DNA of 64,000 nt from Juglans regia (lineage: Eukaryota > Streptophyta > Magnoliopsida > Fagales > Juglandaceae), in the NCBI RefSeq assembly GCF_001411555.2, contig NC_049905.1, positions 16,904,891 through 16,968,890 on the forward strand, written 5' to 3'. Shown here piece by piece: positions 21,591 through 35,000 of this stretch. Every line of letters starts with the position of its first letter. Positions within the stretch are counted from its first letter, which is position 1. The notes under the pieces were generated by a model. That model was given only the letters and a program-made list of their open reading frames with translations, did no database searches and had not been told where the DNA came from. The position numbers were made by a program, and so were the translations under genes.

Positions 21591-21726
21591 GGTCCCTGGG
21601 AACAGTTTTCGAAACGAAGCTCTCTAATCACCGTCCGATCTTAAGAAAATAATTGATCCGTTGATGTCTTAAAAGCAATTGTGCCCTCAGTTCATGTATC
21701 CATTTATCTTTAAACGATCGAAACCA

Positions 21727-21845
21727 ATCTTAAAATTAATAATAATATTAAAAAATAATATTTTATTTAACTTTTAATTTTTATCTAAAATTATTTCATC
21801 TTATTTTATTATTCAAATTACACCTAAATTTTAAAAAAATAAATT
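21727..21845. mobile_element. MITE fragment, 'GATGAGATGAGATG' family
   Basis: TTAATAATAATATTAAAAAATAATATTTTATTTAACTTTT and a TTATTTCATCTTATTTTATT end echo the family core. The outer TTTGGAT end is lost. Confidence 0.35.
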
Positions 21846-22128
21846 CTATCGAGATTTTTTAAAATGAGAATTAAAAATTTGTTTAAATAAAAATGTTAAG
21901 ATATGTTTTTTTAAGAATTATTTGGTTTTTATATTCTTTTAAGAGAATTGGAAATTTGTTTTGGTGTTTATAAACTTAAATTGAATTTTTTTTAAAACCA
22001 AATATAGAAGTAATTTTTTTCATTTGCGCATCAAACTATTAAGACTATCCATCTTCATCTTAAACTACAATCTTTTAATAATTTTCCACCAAAATAAAAA
22101 AGTAAGGTTTTTAGGAACATTTGTCTAA

Positions 22129-24073
22129 GGCTGTGTTTGGGTAACAGAGATATTTCAACACTTTTCAAGTATTCTCGTACTTTTGAAAATACTTCACATG
22201 CCAAACAACTTAAAATGCTCTCAATGGGACCCACAAACCCATTTCAATCTCTACTCATAACTATTCACAAACATTCTATAATACTTATCACTATTATATA
22301 TACATAAAAAATAAAATCACTATAATATTTATCACTATTAAATATAAATAAAAAATCATTATAATATATAAATAAAAAAAATCACTATAATATATAAATA
22401 AACAAAAAAATCATTATAATATATAAACAAAAAAAATCACTATTATATATAAATAAAAAATAAAATCACTATAATATATAAATAAAAAATAAAATCACTA
22501 TAATATTTATCACTATTAAATATAAATAAAAAAATCATTATAATATATAAATAATAAAAAATACTATAATATATAAATAAAAAATATTTATCACTATTAC
22601 ATATAAATAAAAAATAAAATCACTATAATATATAAATAAAAAATATTTATCACTATTATATATAAATAAAAAATAAAATCACTATAATATTTATCACTAT
22701 TAAATATAAATAAAAAAATCATTATAATATATAAATAATAAAAAATCACTATAATATATAAACAAAAAAATATTTATCACTATTATATATAAATAAAAAA
22801 TAAAATCTCTATAATATATAAATAAAAAATAAAATCACTATAATATATAAATAAAAATATTTATCACTATTATATATAAATAAAAAATAAAATCACTATA
22901 ATATTTATCACTAAATAATATATAATATATAAATAATAAAAAAATCACTATAATATATAAATAAAAAATATTTATCACTATTATATATAAATAAAAAATA
23001 AAATCACTATAATATATAAATAAAAAATATTTATAACTATTATATATAAATAAAAAATAAAATCGCTATAACATATAAATAAAAAATAAAATCAATATAA
23101 TATATAAATAAAAAATAAAATCACTATAATATTTATACTATTAAATATAAATAAAAAAATAAAATCATTATAATATATAAATAAAAAATAAAATCACTAT
23201 AATATATAAATAAAAAATAAAATCACTATAATATATAAATAAAAAATAAAATCACTATAATATTTATCACTATTAAATATAAAAAAAAATCATTATAATA
23301 TATAAATAAAAAAAATCACTATAATATATAAATAAACAATAAAATCACTATAATATATAAATAAAAAATAAAATCACTATAATATATAAATAAAAAATAA
23401 AATCACTATAATATTTATAACTATTAAATATAAATGAAAAATAAAATCATTATAATATTTATCATTATTAAATATAAATAAAAAATAAAATCATTATAAT
23501 ATATAAATAAAAAATAAAATCACTATAATATATAAATAAAAAATAAAATCATTATAATATTTATCTCTATTATATATAAATAAAAAATAAAATCACTAAA
23601 ATATATAAATAAAAAATAAAATCACTATTATATATAAATTAAAAATAAAATCACTATAATATATAAATAAAAAATAACATTACTATAATATTTATAACTA
23701 TTATATATATATAAATAAAATCATTATAATATTTATCACAATTATATATAAATTAAAAATAAAATCATTATACTATTTATCATTATTATATATAAAAGTA
23801 AAATAAAATCACTACAATATTTATTAATATTAAAAAATCACTATAATAAAATCATTATAATATTTATTACTAAAAATTAAATCACTATAATATTTATGGG
23901 ACCCACATATTTTTCAACTACCTACTCAAAAGTCAACAACTCAACATACTTCACACATCCAAACAACTCAAAATACTCTCAATGGGACCCACAAACTCAC
24001 TCCAATCTCTACTCATAACTATTCACAAACATTCTCAACACTTCTCAACACTTTTCAACACCCAAACGTACCC
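22129..24073. mobile_element. Harbinger-like MITE swollen by an internal tandem repeat
   Basis: The left end GGCTGTGTTTGGGTAACAGA and the right end, reverse complemented, GGGTACGTTTGGGTGTTGAA are related inverted ends, flanked by TAA on both sides (22126-22128 and 24074-24076). Both sub-terminal parts share CAATGGGACCCACAAAC and CTCATAACTATTCACAAACA as direct repeats (about 22220-22275 and 23980-24035). Between them lies about 1.6 kb of AT-rich tandem repeat. Relatives of this kind are usually a few hundred bases long. Confidence 0.65.
22270..23890. repeat. AT-rich tandem repeat, ~29-bp unit
   Basis: Variants of AAAATCACTATAATATATAA + ATAAAAAAT recur dozens of times, alternating with a longer variant holding TATTTATCACTATTA. 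The higher-order alternation is irregular. It fills the centre of the 22.1-24.07 kb MITE. Confidence 0.9.
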
Positions 24074-24127
24074 TAACACTCCATCCCTAACTTGTAATGT
24101 TAAAAGAACAAAATGCTACAAATCATA

Positions 24128-24340
24128 GTCTCGTTTGGATTCAGAAAGTATTTCATCTTATCTTATCTTATCTCATCATTACAATTTTAACAAATTTTTA
24201 TACAAAATATAATAAACAATTTAACTTTTTCAAATCTCAAAATAATAATAGTACTAAAAAAATAATATTTTAACAATATTTTTTTAATTTTTATTTTTCA
24301 TCTAAAGCTATCTCATTTCTAAATCCGAACCAAGACTAAA
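24128..24340. mobile_element. MITE, 'GATGAGATGAGATG' family
   Basis: It starts TCGTTTGGATTCAGAAAGTA with a TTTCATCTTATCTTATCTTA tract and ends near AATCCGAACCAAGAC, with the shared core ATAATAAACAATTTAACTTT. Confidence 0.7.
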
Positions 24341-24520
24341 ACATTTCATTCTTGCACCATGTATAAAAAGTTCCATACATTTATAAAGTAAAACAGAGTA
24401 CTTGTTAAAATTGATAGTTCTCAAAATAACATTGTTCGGAAGCACTTTCTAATAAAAATAAAAAATGTCACGTGCAACAATTTTGTTAAAATTGTAATCA
24501 TGAAAATCATAAAATTCTTT

Positions 24521-24800
24521 CTCGATGCCTCAAGCCTCCGCGTTGACGGGGTTGTTGGGGTTTGGTATACCCTATCCTACTTAGTCGGGGTATGGGGCTT
24601 TGTAATCTCTGTCGTGAATAGAGGGGTATTTTCTATGAAGATTTAGGTCTTTAAAGATTTACTGTCTAGACTAGACTATGTCAGTCACGAAAGTGTACTG
24701 GGGAGTTATTAACGATTGTAATTGATTTGTTTTTCAAATCAACTTTGTAAATTTTCTCTTAATGAAGGTTGACACCTGTTTACTCAAAAAAAAAAAAAAA
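24521..24800 (+). mobile_element. 5'-truncated LINE 3' end with A-tail
   Basis: GC-richer DNA in an AT-rich setting ends CTCTTAATGAAGGTTGACAC ... ACTC followed by 15 A (24786-24800). This is the usual shape of a truncated plant LINE 3'UTR. No domain remains and the left end is uncertain. Confidence 0.5.
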
Positions 24801-25069
24801 CCTCACTGTGGTTGTCATTGCTCTAGATAGTATCCTTGCCTGCAGCATCATTGTAAACTTCCTCGCTTGGGATAAAAAATATATATAAAAAAATAACTAC
24901 AATAAGTCAAAATCAATAAGAACCATGTCAAGCAGTAAACATAATAGATTATATAATCTATGGCCTCCAGTTAACAACACGTCCTTGAGAAGACTTTACC
25001 TTCAATCATACATAAACATTTATCTCAATGCATTAAAGAAAAACATTTCTCTCCCCAACCTAAAAAATG

Positions 25070-25635
25070 AGCTTGGTTTGGATAGAGAGATATTTCTATC
25101 TCATCTTATTTCATCTTATTTTATCACATTTTATTACAATATCCAAACACCATAAATATAAATACTTTTTCAATTTTAAATCTTCAATTTTTTCATCTAA
25201 TCATTACCAAATTATTTCAATTTTCTCAAGCTTTGAAACAAAACACAATTCAACTTTTTCAAATCACAAAATAAAAATTATAGAGTAATTCTACATATAA
25301 CCGTGAAGTGCGTAAACGCCGCGTAATCGCTTTGAAAAAAAATTAGGTCCACTACTAAAAAATTAATATTTTTCATGCGGATCTCATATTTTATTTACTT
25401 TTTTCAAAAAGAGTATACGGCGGTTGCAAAATTCACGGTTGTAAATATCTTTTCTCAAAATTATATTCTAACAATATAACTTTATAATATTTTTATTCTA
25501 ACTTTTTTCTCTCTCATTTTCTAAAATCTCATAAAATATTTTAACTTAAAATATTTCTAACTCATCTAATCTCAACTCAAATATCTCACTATTATTCATA
25601 AACTATCTCATCTCAATTTACTATCTAAACTAGGC
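25070..25635. mobile_element. MITE, 'GATGAGATGAGATG' family, interrupted by another MITE
   Basis: It opens GGTTTGGATAGAGAGATATT with TCTCATCTTATTTCATCTTA and closes CTCATCTCAATTTACTATCT followed by AAACTAGGCC. The middle is interrupted at 25283-25456 by a different small element. Confidence 0.6.
25283..25456. mobile_element. 174-bp MITE with 9-bp TSD (Mutator-like)
   Basis: Exact AAAATTATA lies on both sides (25274-25282 and 25457-25465). The inverted ends read GAGTAATTCTACATATAACC and, reverse complemented, GAGAAAAGATATTTACAACC, continuing CGTGAA. A 9-bp duplication fits Mutator-type insertion. Nested in the surrounding MITE. Confidence 0.75.
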
Positions 25636-26289
25636 CTTAGTGTTCATTCTCTTAACCTCATCCTTGATGGCCACTACACATTGTTACCCCTGTGTGTTAG
25701 AGTTAGCGACCATTGTAATCAATGGTTCTTTCCATAACTAGTGGCTAAGAACGAAACTGCATGAATAGGCCATAACTAGGTGCATCGCCAGTGATGCATT
25801 TCGATATTGCAATACATCCCAACCTCATATTGTACCATCTTCACTGTCATATGGCCCATTCAGTATCCCTAACAAACAAATGCAATCATACATTTTTTAT
25901 TTTCATTTTCTTTCCTTTAATCTTATCTTATATTTCCTTTCATTCTTTAAAATATATAGTCATATTATGTAATATTCAGTTACTAAAATACTCAATTACT
26001 TTCATCGCAGATAGGATTCATAAAAATGGGCTTCCAACAATGGCTTTGTGATTCACTGATTCCCCCAACTTCTCCTTTCATGTTCTTGCTAGGTCGCTAG
26101 GACATCAAACCTATAATTCGTAGCATGATCATGTCCTATCATTAAAACTTACGGAAATAAGGTATAGTTTTTTTTTTCTTTTAGGATGAAGCTAAAGCAT
26201 TTTAACTAACAATAATTACGATGCCAAAGATGAAACTAAGCACCATCAAATATATACAACATCTACAATACAAGGTTACAAGACTACCC
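25636..26289. other. Non-coding spacer
   Basis: No gene, terminal repeat or recognised domain. Confidence 0.35.
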
Positions 26290-27360
26290 TTGTCACACTT
26301 TCTCATGAGCTCATTGACTTAAAAAATAATTATACAATGGTTGTTAAATACAAACACTAGCTAATGTTGTTTTGTTATTACACAACACTATTATACAAGT
26401 ACATAAGAGGCACCTAATTCATCTTGAGCATTCTTGTTGACAGCCTCTTCCTCTAGAGTGGGGTTTAGTGTCCCTGCCATAAACTATGATTTCATTACTG
26501 GTAAATAACGAACTACAGGTAGACCACCACGGTGAGATTTACATCTCAGTGTTCAAGATCTATAAATTAGAAATGCAATTGCTATGAGCTTTTGTACTTC
26601 CCAATTTAATGCATAAATTAAAAAATTGAATAAAATAAACACTTGTCTTAAAATTCATAATTAGTCATAAACGTAATAAACATAACCATTCATTAATTCA
26701 CAATTAATTCCGACTCTAAACTTTATTATATATCTTGTAAATTAAATATTAACTTCATAAACTTTATCAATGGGCATTCCATTCCATTTTCTTTTCCTTT
26801 CATACTTTAATCTATACACAAGCCACAACCCCTCATACATCTCAAGTGTTTTGGTATGCCTATCTTCCGAGGACAACAACTCATTATTTAACATGGTTCT
26901 TGGTCGAGGTACTCTCACCCCGTCTAAGAACAAACTAATACATCCTAAGTGTTCTGGTGTGCCTATCTTGTAAGGACAACAACTCATTATTTAACATAGT
27001 TCTCGATCGAGGTACTCTCACCCTGTCTAGTCTAAGAACAAACTATGGCCCTTCCCCAGCTACAAGGGTAAGTTTTCGGCCCAATTTCTTGATTATTTGC
27101 CATTAACTTGAGATATATCACTCTATTTTTACTCATTCCAGAGTAGTCAAAGGAATTACACTGATATTTTACCCCTCCTAGCATATAGCGTCGTGACAAA
27201 ACCTTAGTTCGAATATTCATAATCAATTAAGTATTTTTCTCAAGTATGTCATAAATATTCAAATTAACCAAATCATATTTCAAATAAAACAATAAATTCC
27301 ACAAAGCAATGCAATTCTATAAACTTAACTTCTAAGTTTAATTTATAGATTTTTACTTAG

Positions 27361-27573
27361 GAGCTATTTGGATAGTGAGATGAAATGAAATGAGATGAGA
27401 TGATTTTAAATGAAAGTTGAATAAAATATTGTTAAAATATTATTTTTTAATATTATTATTCTTTTAAGATTTAAAAAAGTTGAATTGTTTATTATATTTT
27501 AAACGAAAATTTGAAAAAGTTGTAATAATGAGATGAAATAAATTAAGAGTGTTTCTCAATCCAAATGACTCCT
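27361..27573. mobile_element. MITE, 'GATGAGATGAGATG' family, head of a back-to-back pair
   Basis: It starts ATTTGGATAGTGAGATGAAA and ends AATCCAAATGACTCC, with core AATATTGTTAAAATATTATT and GTTGAATTGTTTATTATATT. The next copy begins immediately after it in the opposite orientation. Confidence 0.8.
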
Positions 27574-27785
27574 AAGGCTAGGTTTGGATACAAAAAGTAT
27601 TTCATTTCATCTAATCATTACAACTTTTTTAAATTATCACACAAAATATAATAAACAATTCAACTTTTTCAAATCTCAAAAAAATAATAATATTAAAAAA
27701 TAATATTCTAACAATATATTATTCTATTTTTAACTTTCAACTTTTATTTCAACTCATCTCAACTCACTATTTAAACCTACACAAT
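27574..27785. mobile_element. MITE, 'GATGAGATGAGATG' family, tail of a back-to-back pair
   Basis: It starts GGCTAGGTTTGGATACAAAA and carries the reverse-complemented core ATAATAAACAATTCAACTTT. It is adjacent to and inverted relative to the copy at 27361-27573, making a ~420-bp inverted pair. Confidence 0.75.
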
Positions 27786-29387
27786 CTTATTTCTTGTTGA
27801 AATTTAAACTTTACTCCTAACTAAATATTAATTTATGGTCGTGTCTCTAATTTTCTATCAATTCCAATTTAGTTCCTAAACTTTGTTCAATTTTCATTTC
27901 AACCTCAAATTTTACTCTTTTCACTCAAAACACTTTATTTAATAATTTCAATTATCCCTAAACACATTTTCATTAAAAACTCATTTTAACACCTAAATAC
28001 ATTATAACACTTTATTTTATCCTAAATATTAGATTTCATTACTTCACCTAGATTCTATTATATACTAAATAATTTTAAATAAAAACTAATACATCATTAA
28101 ACTATATTTTCTAAATTCATCATTTTTCTTTAAAAAGAACTTACAAAAACTCTTTCAAAACCCTAAGTCAAAAACCCTGAATTTTCCATACTTGCATGTT
28201 CACCTCAGACTAAACTATTTACACAATTAACCTCAAATTCGATTTTATTAGCCTCTTATTTACATGCTTTAATCACTAAAAACTCAAAGCCCCAAAATTT
28301 ATGCCCTCACCAAAACTCTAAATCATCTCTTTTCATTTTTTTTTCCTATTTCAATTCTTCATCCGTTCAATTCCCAACACTTCAAACATTATTCCAACAT
28401 CATCATTTATAAACCAGTTAGAACAAGACAAATCAAGCCTAATTTTACATGGTAAATTCGAAACCCCAAACAAATTTCCCAAAACCTTCACTATCTAACA
28501 TTATATAATAACTTGTTCTACAATAAAAATTAACACTACTATTTAAAGTTTGCATATATGTAGAGTTATAAAAAAATACTTACTAAATTACTCCCTTTTA
28601 GAGTGACAAATCTCCTTGAGGATGCTATTTCTTGGTGTAGACTGAAAGTATACTCCAGATTTATGTGTTGTTAGATTAGAAAATGAAATCTTAAAAAGAA
28701 ATGAGCAAGTGGCAAGAGAGAGAGTGGTGCAGGAAGTGTGATAAACTAGTTTGGGGAAGAGAATGAGGAAGAAGAGAGTCTTCTTACTTTATAACTGTCA
28801 AAACTTCATGATATCTATGAACCACATGTTCAAATCTAAGGGATGAGATTGATATAATAGCATCCAGCAGTATTCCCATATACTGTCCAAAAAGGCAGCT
28901 TATGCCTTTTTTTTCAAATTTTGGTTTTCATTTTTAATAAATTTAAATATTCTAATTAAGCCTAATCTACTTTTATTTTTGCCTAATTTGATTTCAAAGT
29001 GTTTCTAAAAATTCTCTGAAAGTTTTTTTCTTACGCAAATTTTCTTATGGTTTGAAACCGGTTTATCCATTTTCTTTTCTTTTCTTCTTATTCTTTTATT
29101 TATTACTAATACGTATTTATTTATTTTATCCTTATTTTTATTTAATATTATTTTTTGTGATCATCACATGCTCGTACAAATATATATTCCTCTATAAATA
29201 TTTACTATTCATGTACGATGGGAAAAAAAGATCTTACAGTTTACATAAAGTGATGTGTGAAGAATGATCACAATTACTTATCTCAATTCTCAAGCAAATT
29301 ACACTAACAGTGCATGTCTTCAAGTTTTATACCAAACCTATAATATTTAGGCAAATGATATAAGCATTCTTAATTGTAACATGGAAA

Positions 29388-29622
29388 ATGATAGGGTTAC
29401 TACCATCTTACTACTCATTTACTACTTTTTTTATATTTGATTTTTTTTATAATTTTTTATTTTACTTAATAGTTAAGGAAGTGATAATTAGTAAATTTAT
29501 ATATTTTTTTAATTTTTTCTTAATGATTAAGGATGTTAAAAAAATACTTAAAATAAAATGATAAAAAAATAAAAACACTACAAGTAGTAGATGGGTAGTA
29601 GATAGGTAGTAAGCCTATCACT
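29388..29622. mobile_element. 235-bp MITE with inverted ends
   Basis: The left end ATGATAGGGTTACTACC and the right end, reverse complemented, AGTGATAGGCTTACTACC are inverted copies. Sub-terminal CATTTACTAC/GTAGTAGATGG repeats lie inside, with an AT-rich core. Confidence 0.65.
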
Positions 29623-29696
29623 ACCCTTGTAACATTATGCATTGAATCTTAAGATATCTAAGTTTCACGGCTACTACTCTTTTCTCGCCTACTTTA

Positions 29697-29816
29697 CCTG
29701 CTTAACATTTTCCTCACCTGACACATTACTTGCCTAACATATTGCTTGCTTTACACATTGCTTTCATAGCACATTGCTCGCTTAAAACATTGTTCGCCTA
29801 GCACATTGTATTGCTC
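29697..29816. repeat. Degenerate ~20-bp tandem repeat
   Basis: About six units of the type CCTAACACATTGCTTG (variants with CTGACACATTACTTG, TTTACACATTGCTTT, CTAGCACATTGTATT). Non-coding. Confidence 0.6.
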
Positions 29817-30052
29817 ACGCTATCCTTGTACAACTCTATTTTTGCCTTTCCTTGCCCACTCTCTCTTCGCTTTTCATTGCATGATTCTTATACAATTTTA
29901 ACCTAGCTTCCATTCACCCAAAACGAGAGTAAACCTTAGTGTCCCACCTGTGCAACTCCACTCCTACACACAACACTTACATTCCACTCTCAAACCTCAC
30001 TCTTAGATCCTAAAATTTGTCCAAGGGTCGGTATGTGAAGGGAGATAATACA

Positions 30053-32057
30053 TGTAACACCCCTTCCCTTAGGCTAAGGATATCACCTACTTTTGTAAAT
30101 AAAGTCAAGCAAGAGATTTACATAATTAATAAAATGACTTTTTACTCATAAAAATAATTATTAAATGGATCATGTTTTAAATAAAAACATATTCAAAGTT
30201 TTTAAATAAAAGAAACTGGGATAACTTCTAACATAATATAAATTAAACTAAAGACTCCTTAGACTAAGTAACATTAGATTGTTCCATCTATATTTGGCCC
30301 ACTTGCTCATCCTCATTGGGTAGATAAAAATAGGAAATAAAACTAAAATAAGTCGAAAACTCAACAAGCAACATACTATACAATAAATATAATAAAATGT
30401 AAGTTTTTTTAAAAAGAGATGTTTGATCGAAATGAAAATATGATCCATTCATACTCATGCTTATGATATGCATGACTTATAAATCTCATCTTCTATTTTG
30501 TTATTTTAACTGGCTAACATACTTTAATACTATGTGCAAGGTTATGCATCGGCTATACTGTTTATGGCCACAAGAGGAACCACTAATCTTATCATAACAT
30601 CAATGGTGGACCACGTGTAGATCCGTAGCTTGCACATCCACCCATAACTGCATTGCCACCATGGATCTCTAGGCCATATTACTTATTAATCTTAAACTTT
30701 ATCCCTATGGCCATCTTATATGAAAGCTTACATATTTTATGTGACATGAGATGCATGATATGCATAATAACATGACTGGCAATAAAATATGAAAATAAAC
30801 GTGATCATATGATATGATGAATGACATGCTTACATATCAACTTTATATGTCTTACGTATTTCATGTCATGCGTGTTACAGAAAAACTAAGCTTCCAAGAA
30901 AATTAGTTTCATCATTAAATTGACTAAACTAGCTAATGTACGTTATTCTATATATATGGTCAAGTTACTTACCTCGTAGCCCTAATTCTGAAATTTTACC
31001 ATGTAGCTCGTCATTGATAAAGAAAGTGAAGTGGGATGAAAACTCAGAGTAGATCAAGGATGGTGGCGGTAGACAGGTTCCTACACTTCTGAGGTGGTTG
31101 ACGGTGGTGTCATGGCGGCGCGAGGTTGGTGGTGTCCCTTGGTGGTTTTTGGCTTGATGGGCTTCAACAAGGTGGCTGAATGGGCAGTGTGTATCTCAAT
31201 CTCACGCACAAGAGCTTCTCCTTGTCTTTCAGTTGTCGGTGCAAGGTGGGCTGCTCTGGTGGTCCTAGGGCTAAGGTGTTCGGTCACATCTGCAATGTTC
31301 CAAACGAGGTCTATGAACGTCGAAAAACATTCGTGACGATTAATCTGTCTTCAACGATAGTTTCTAGGAAAATGATAACAACACAATGTGATTCATGTAC
31401 GATATAGGTGGTGCATATTACTGCATGAAGGCTTACTAATGATCCGTATACAACCGACGAATGAGATTTAGCAACATCTGAATACCGCAAGTTCACAGTG
31501 AAGATAACGGAACTTCTTGGTAATTCTTGCAGCATTATGATTCTCTTCATGTGGTTGATTTGGTCTATATCTCACAGTTAATGACACACTTTTCAACATG
31601 GCACAAAAGTGAGAATGAGGAGAATAAGAAGAATGTAAAACGACTAAAGAATTCTTGGAACTGATTCCCGAAGGAAGATAGGTATTTATAGGATGATAAG
31701 TCAGCAAGATGTGTGGCGTTATGTATCCCATGCGTTACGTCGGTGTAATTACCTTGGCAACTAGGTAAGGTCATATGAGCTAGTAACATTTAAGTTCAAG
31801 GTTTTAGGTCACTATTTGGCTCACGATTTGGGCTCTTGTGAGAATCCAAGTTTATTCTTAGTTATTCTCTTAAACATTATTGTCTCTACCCCACTCTAAG
31901 CTTCAAAAATTCACACCCTAATTTCTCTGTGTCCAGATTCTAATAATTTTTTCTAATTAATCACGTAAATAATAATAATAATAATCCTACTTTTTGTATA
32001 ATATATATACATCAACCAAGGCAACCAATTACATAATATAATATTTTAATTATTACT
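30053..32057 (-). mobile_element. Minus-strand gypsy LTR-like block (boundaries incomplete)
   Basis: Read on the minus strand it ends AAGGGGTGTTACA at 30053, like the 17-20 kb solo LTR. A TATA box TATAAATACC (31690-31681) is followed by a leader. A donor-like phrase CTACGAGGTAAGTAAC near 30980 matches the position and sequence of CTAAGAGGTAATTAG in the 17-20 kb LTR. No pol domains are present. The upstream end is unclear, perhaps overrun by the LTR that follows at 32063. Confidence 0.5.
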
Positions 32058-32062
32058 TATAA

Positions 32063-35000
32063 TGTAACATCCCACCAAAGCATACAAAGGGAACAAGAAG
32101 ACATTAAGATCTTGACAATAATGATTTGAGCTTTAGGTTAAGTGAAACTATGGATTTCTAGAAACGTTTAATTGTTTGATATTTAAAAGTATGATTTAGC
32201 CATATGACTCCTACCATTTCGCTAGTTAGAATTATTGGATTGAGATGCCAAAAGACCACTGGGAGAGTGACATGTGGCATGGAGAGGACTTGCCACCTAA
32301 ATGGGCTTGAAGATGGATCTAAAGTATGTTATGGATTTTAGATGGATATGAAGAGGACTCAAGTTTAGTTAAATGTTTGGACCAAACTTTTTTAAGAAAT
32401 GGGCCAAAGATGGGTCCAAGGCAATGCCCAACATAAAACCCAATATAAAGCCTAATGTGAGGCCCAATATATGACCCAAAGTTGAGGCCCAATTAGGTAG
32501 GATAAAGAGGCCTAAGAAAAAGCCCAACAAACTAGACCTAAGGCCCAACCCAAGACCCAAAATCTAAGCCTAGCCTAATACAAAACTCGAGGCCAATGAC
32601 TTGCCCAAACAATGGACCAAGCTTAGCAACTTGCTCAACACTCTTGGCCTTAGGAAGACAACATCTAGCATCTGAATTTGTCCTTGATTGAACCATGTGG
32701 CGACCTAGAACTTCTTGGATGCCAAGTTTTTACCTTCCATTATTATTCAAGAGTCAAACTCAGAAGATTATATGATGCTATGTGACAAAAACAAAACATA
32801 ATAGCATAGATGCTATCTCTCATCCGATTGACTTCAAATCTCATTTCTCTTGAAAAATTTTCTAAAACCAAGTATCTCTTTCCTTAAATTAGAACCAACA
32901 TTTGCAGATCTATGCTAGGTAGCAATGTCAGCACATGTCATGAACATATGGGACACTTCATAGCCATGCAACTTCACAAACAATCCACCTAGTGAAAATC
33001 GGATTCCCTTCATTATGTGTCATCGGTTTCCTAGTCAAACTTGACTTATTTTTTGCAAATAACACAACCTTCTCTCAAGAATCAAATTTAGAAAATTAGA
33101 CCTAGTATTGGTTGAAAGAGCGGCACCTTCTTATACATTCAAAGGCTGAATAGTGCACCTAGAAGATCAAATAAGGACTAGATGAGCACCATCACAATCT
33201 TACACACTTCAGTAAACAAAACCAGCCCTCTTCACTTGCCACAAGTTTTGTACTCAAGCATGAGTTAGAGTTCCAAGATACTCAAATCCTTACATGAACC
33301 ACACTTTTTTCTTGGCCATAAAGTTGAATGAAATGATGAAGGAAGATGGAAGAAGTCAAATGCCCTTCTCGGCCGATGCTTACCTCTCTCACATTCTTCC
33401 ACTTATTTCACCAATTTATGCCAAGTGTCCCTCATCTCTATCTTTCTCATTAACAATAGAAGAGTGTCATGCGAACCTCTGCACCCTACTTGGACTCATA
33501 AAGCTAAAATCTTGCAAGCTATTCGATACTTTTTGGAGACTTGACCACCTCTAAAAAATCTGAAACCCTTACATCCTCACACACTCAGTTAGTCTTCATC
33601 CATAGGATGACAAAGAGGCTCACCTAGCTACATATAAAAAGACAAAATAAAGCACCATCATAGCACTATAGCCAATTGCATCAAGAGGAACTTCTCCTGT
33701 CAATTTCGGCTAAACCGTGTGACACTTAGCCTCTTGCATAATTTTCTTCATCATATGAACACTATGAATAACACCCTTCATCCCTCCTCTCCATTCACAC
33801 CATTTTCAAGAATACTCAAGGTTTGTGAGATAAAATCTTCATAGCACTAAGTGAAGAGTGAAACTGAGAACCCTTAAGAGAGAGTTGGTATTGCGTGCCT
33901 CCACAAGCTTCAGATTGGTAAGTGATTCTTTCATGACTTTTTATTGGAAGATAGATTAGCCTATTGGGCCATGATTCATGTTTAAAAAAAAAAAAAGAGT
34001 TTTGGCTGGGGTTTGGTAATGATAAATCATTGGAAGCAGACTCGTACATATTTGATTTTTTATTGAGTAAACTTGTGTTAATCTTGGAATATGAGCATGG
34101 CATGCTTTGATATGAAGAAATAAGCTGAGCTAAAGTCTTTTGATGATAATTATGTGTTGATATTTAGAGAAAAGATGCATGCCATGCTAAGTTTTAAATT
34201 GATATCTTGAGTTGATCATCATGCAACAACTGGTTTCTAGTTAAATGAGGGTTACTTATGCTGTTCTAGTTCAATTTCCCCAATCATGTTTAGTTTCATT
34301 TAGAACCATTTAAAGACTTGATATCAGTATGTTAGAAAAAAGGTAATATGATTCTTTCAAGGTTTTGAAGTCACACACAAAATATAAGCCATATACTTCA
34401 TAATAAGTCTAAGCCATGCAAAGTTGTCCTTTTGATTTTATTAGTTTGATTATATGATGATAATATGTTGTTAATAACATGAATCTAATGTGGTAGCATG
34501 ATAACAAATTCTGTCTTGGTGATTGTTTAAGTGTTAAATCTCAGTCATATGCTTAAACCCCACATAAGAGAAATATGATGAAATATACATGTCTTGGGTT
34601 TGATAAGTTTTCTCATGATAAATCTTTGATTCATGTGATTCTAAGGTCATGAATGAAATTAGGATATGAAATAAATGAGGTTTGCGTAAATTGGTGAAAT
34701 TTGAGACCGAAATGCTAATAATAAGAGTTTAGGGTTATAAGTGCAATTTTGGGTAATGTGTGGGTAGATTTGCAAATATGATTTTGCATAGTAAATTTTG
34801 TAATTTCTTACTTTAAGTATATCTTTTATTTCAGTCACACCACCCTTAAAACTCAAAGAGTTTGTAAGTTGGTTTTTAACTTACTCTTGGATAATGTTTA
34901 TATGGCTTTGTATGAACATCACATTCATGTTATGAATGCTATTTCTTTTTTTTTTTTTTTTTTTTTTTTTTATCATGAAATGTCTTATGACACATGATGA

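Larger units (their letters stand above)
26290..29050 (-). repeat. Probable minus-strand gypsy LTR-like block with MITEs inside
   Basis: The left border TGTCACAC at 26290 is a plausible LTR end read in reverse. Inside are: a short acidic minus-strand reading ending near 26395-26485; a 102-bp direct duplication at 26847-27030 (AAGTGTTTTGGTATGCCTAT / AAGTGTTCTGGTGTGCCTAT); a donor-like TAGTAAGTATT on the minus strand near 28580; and a purine-rich leader near 28700-28770. The layout resembles the LTRs at 17.3, 30-32 and 32.1-36.2 kb. The right border was not found. Confidence 0.3.
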
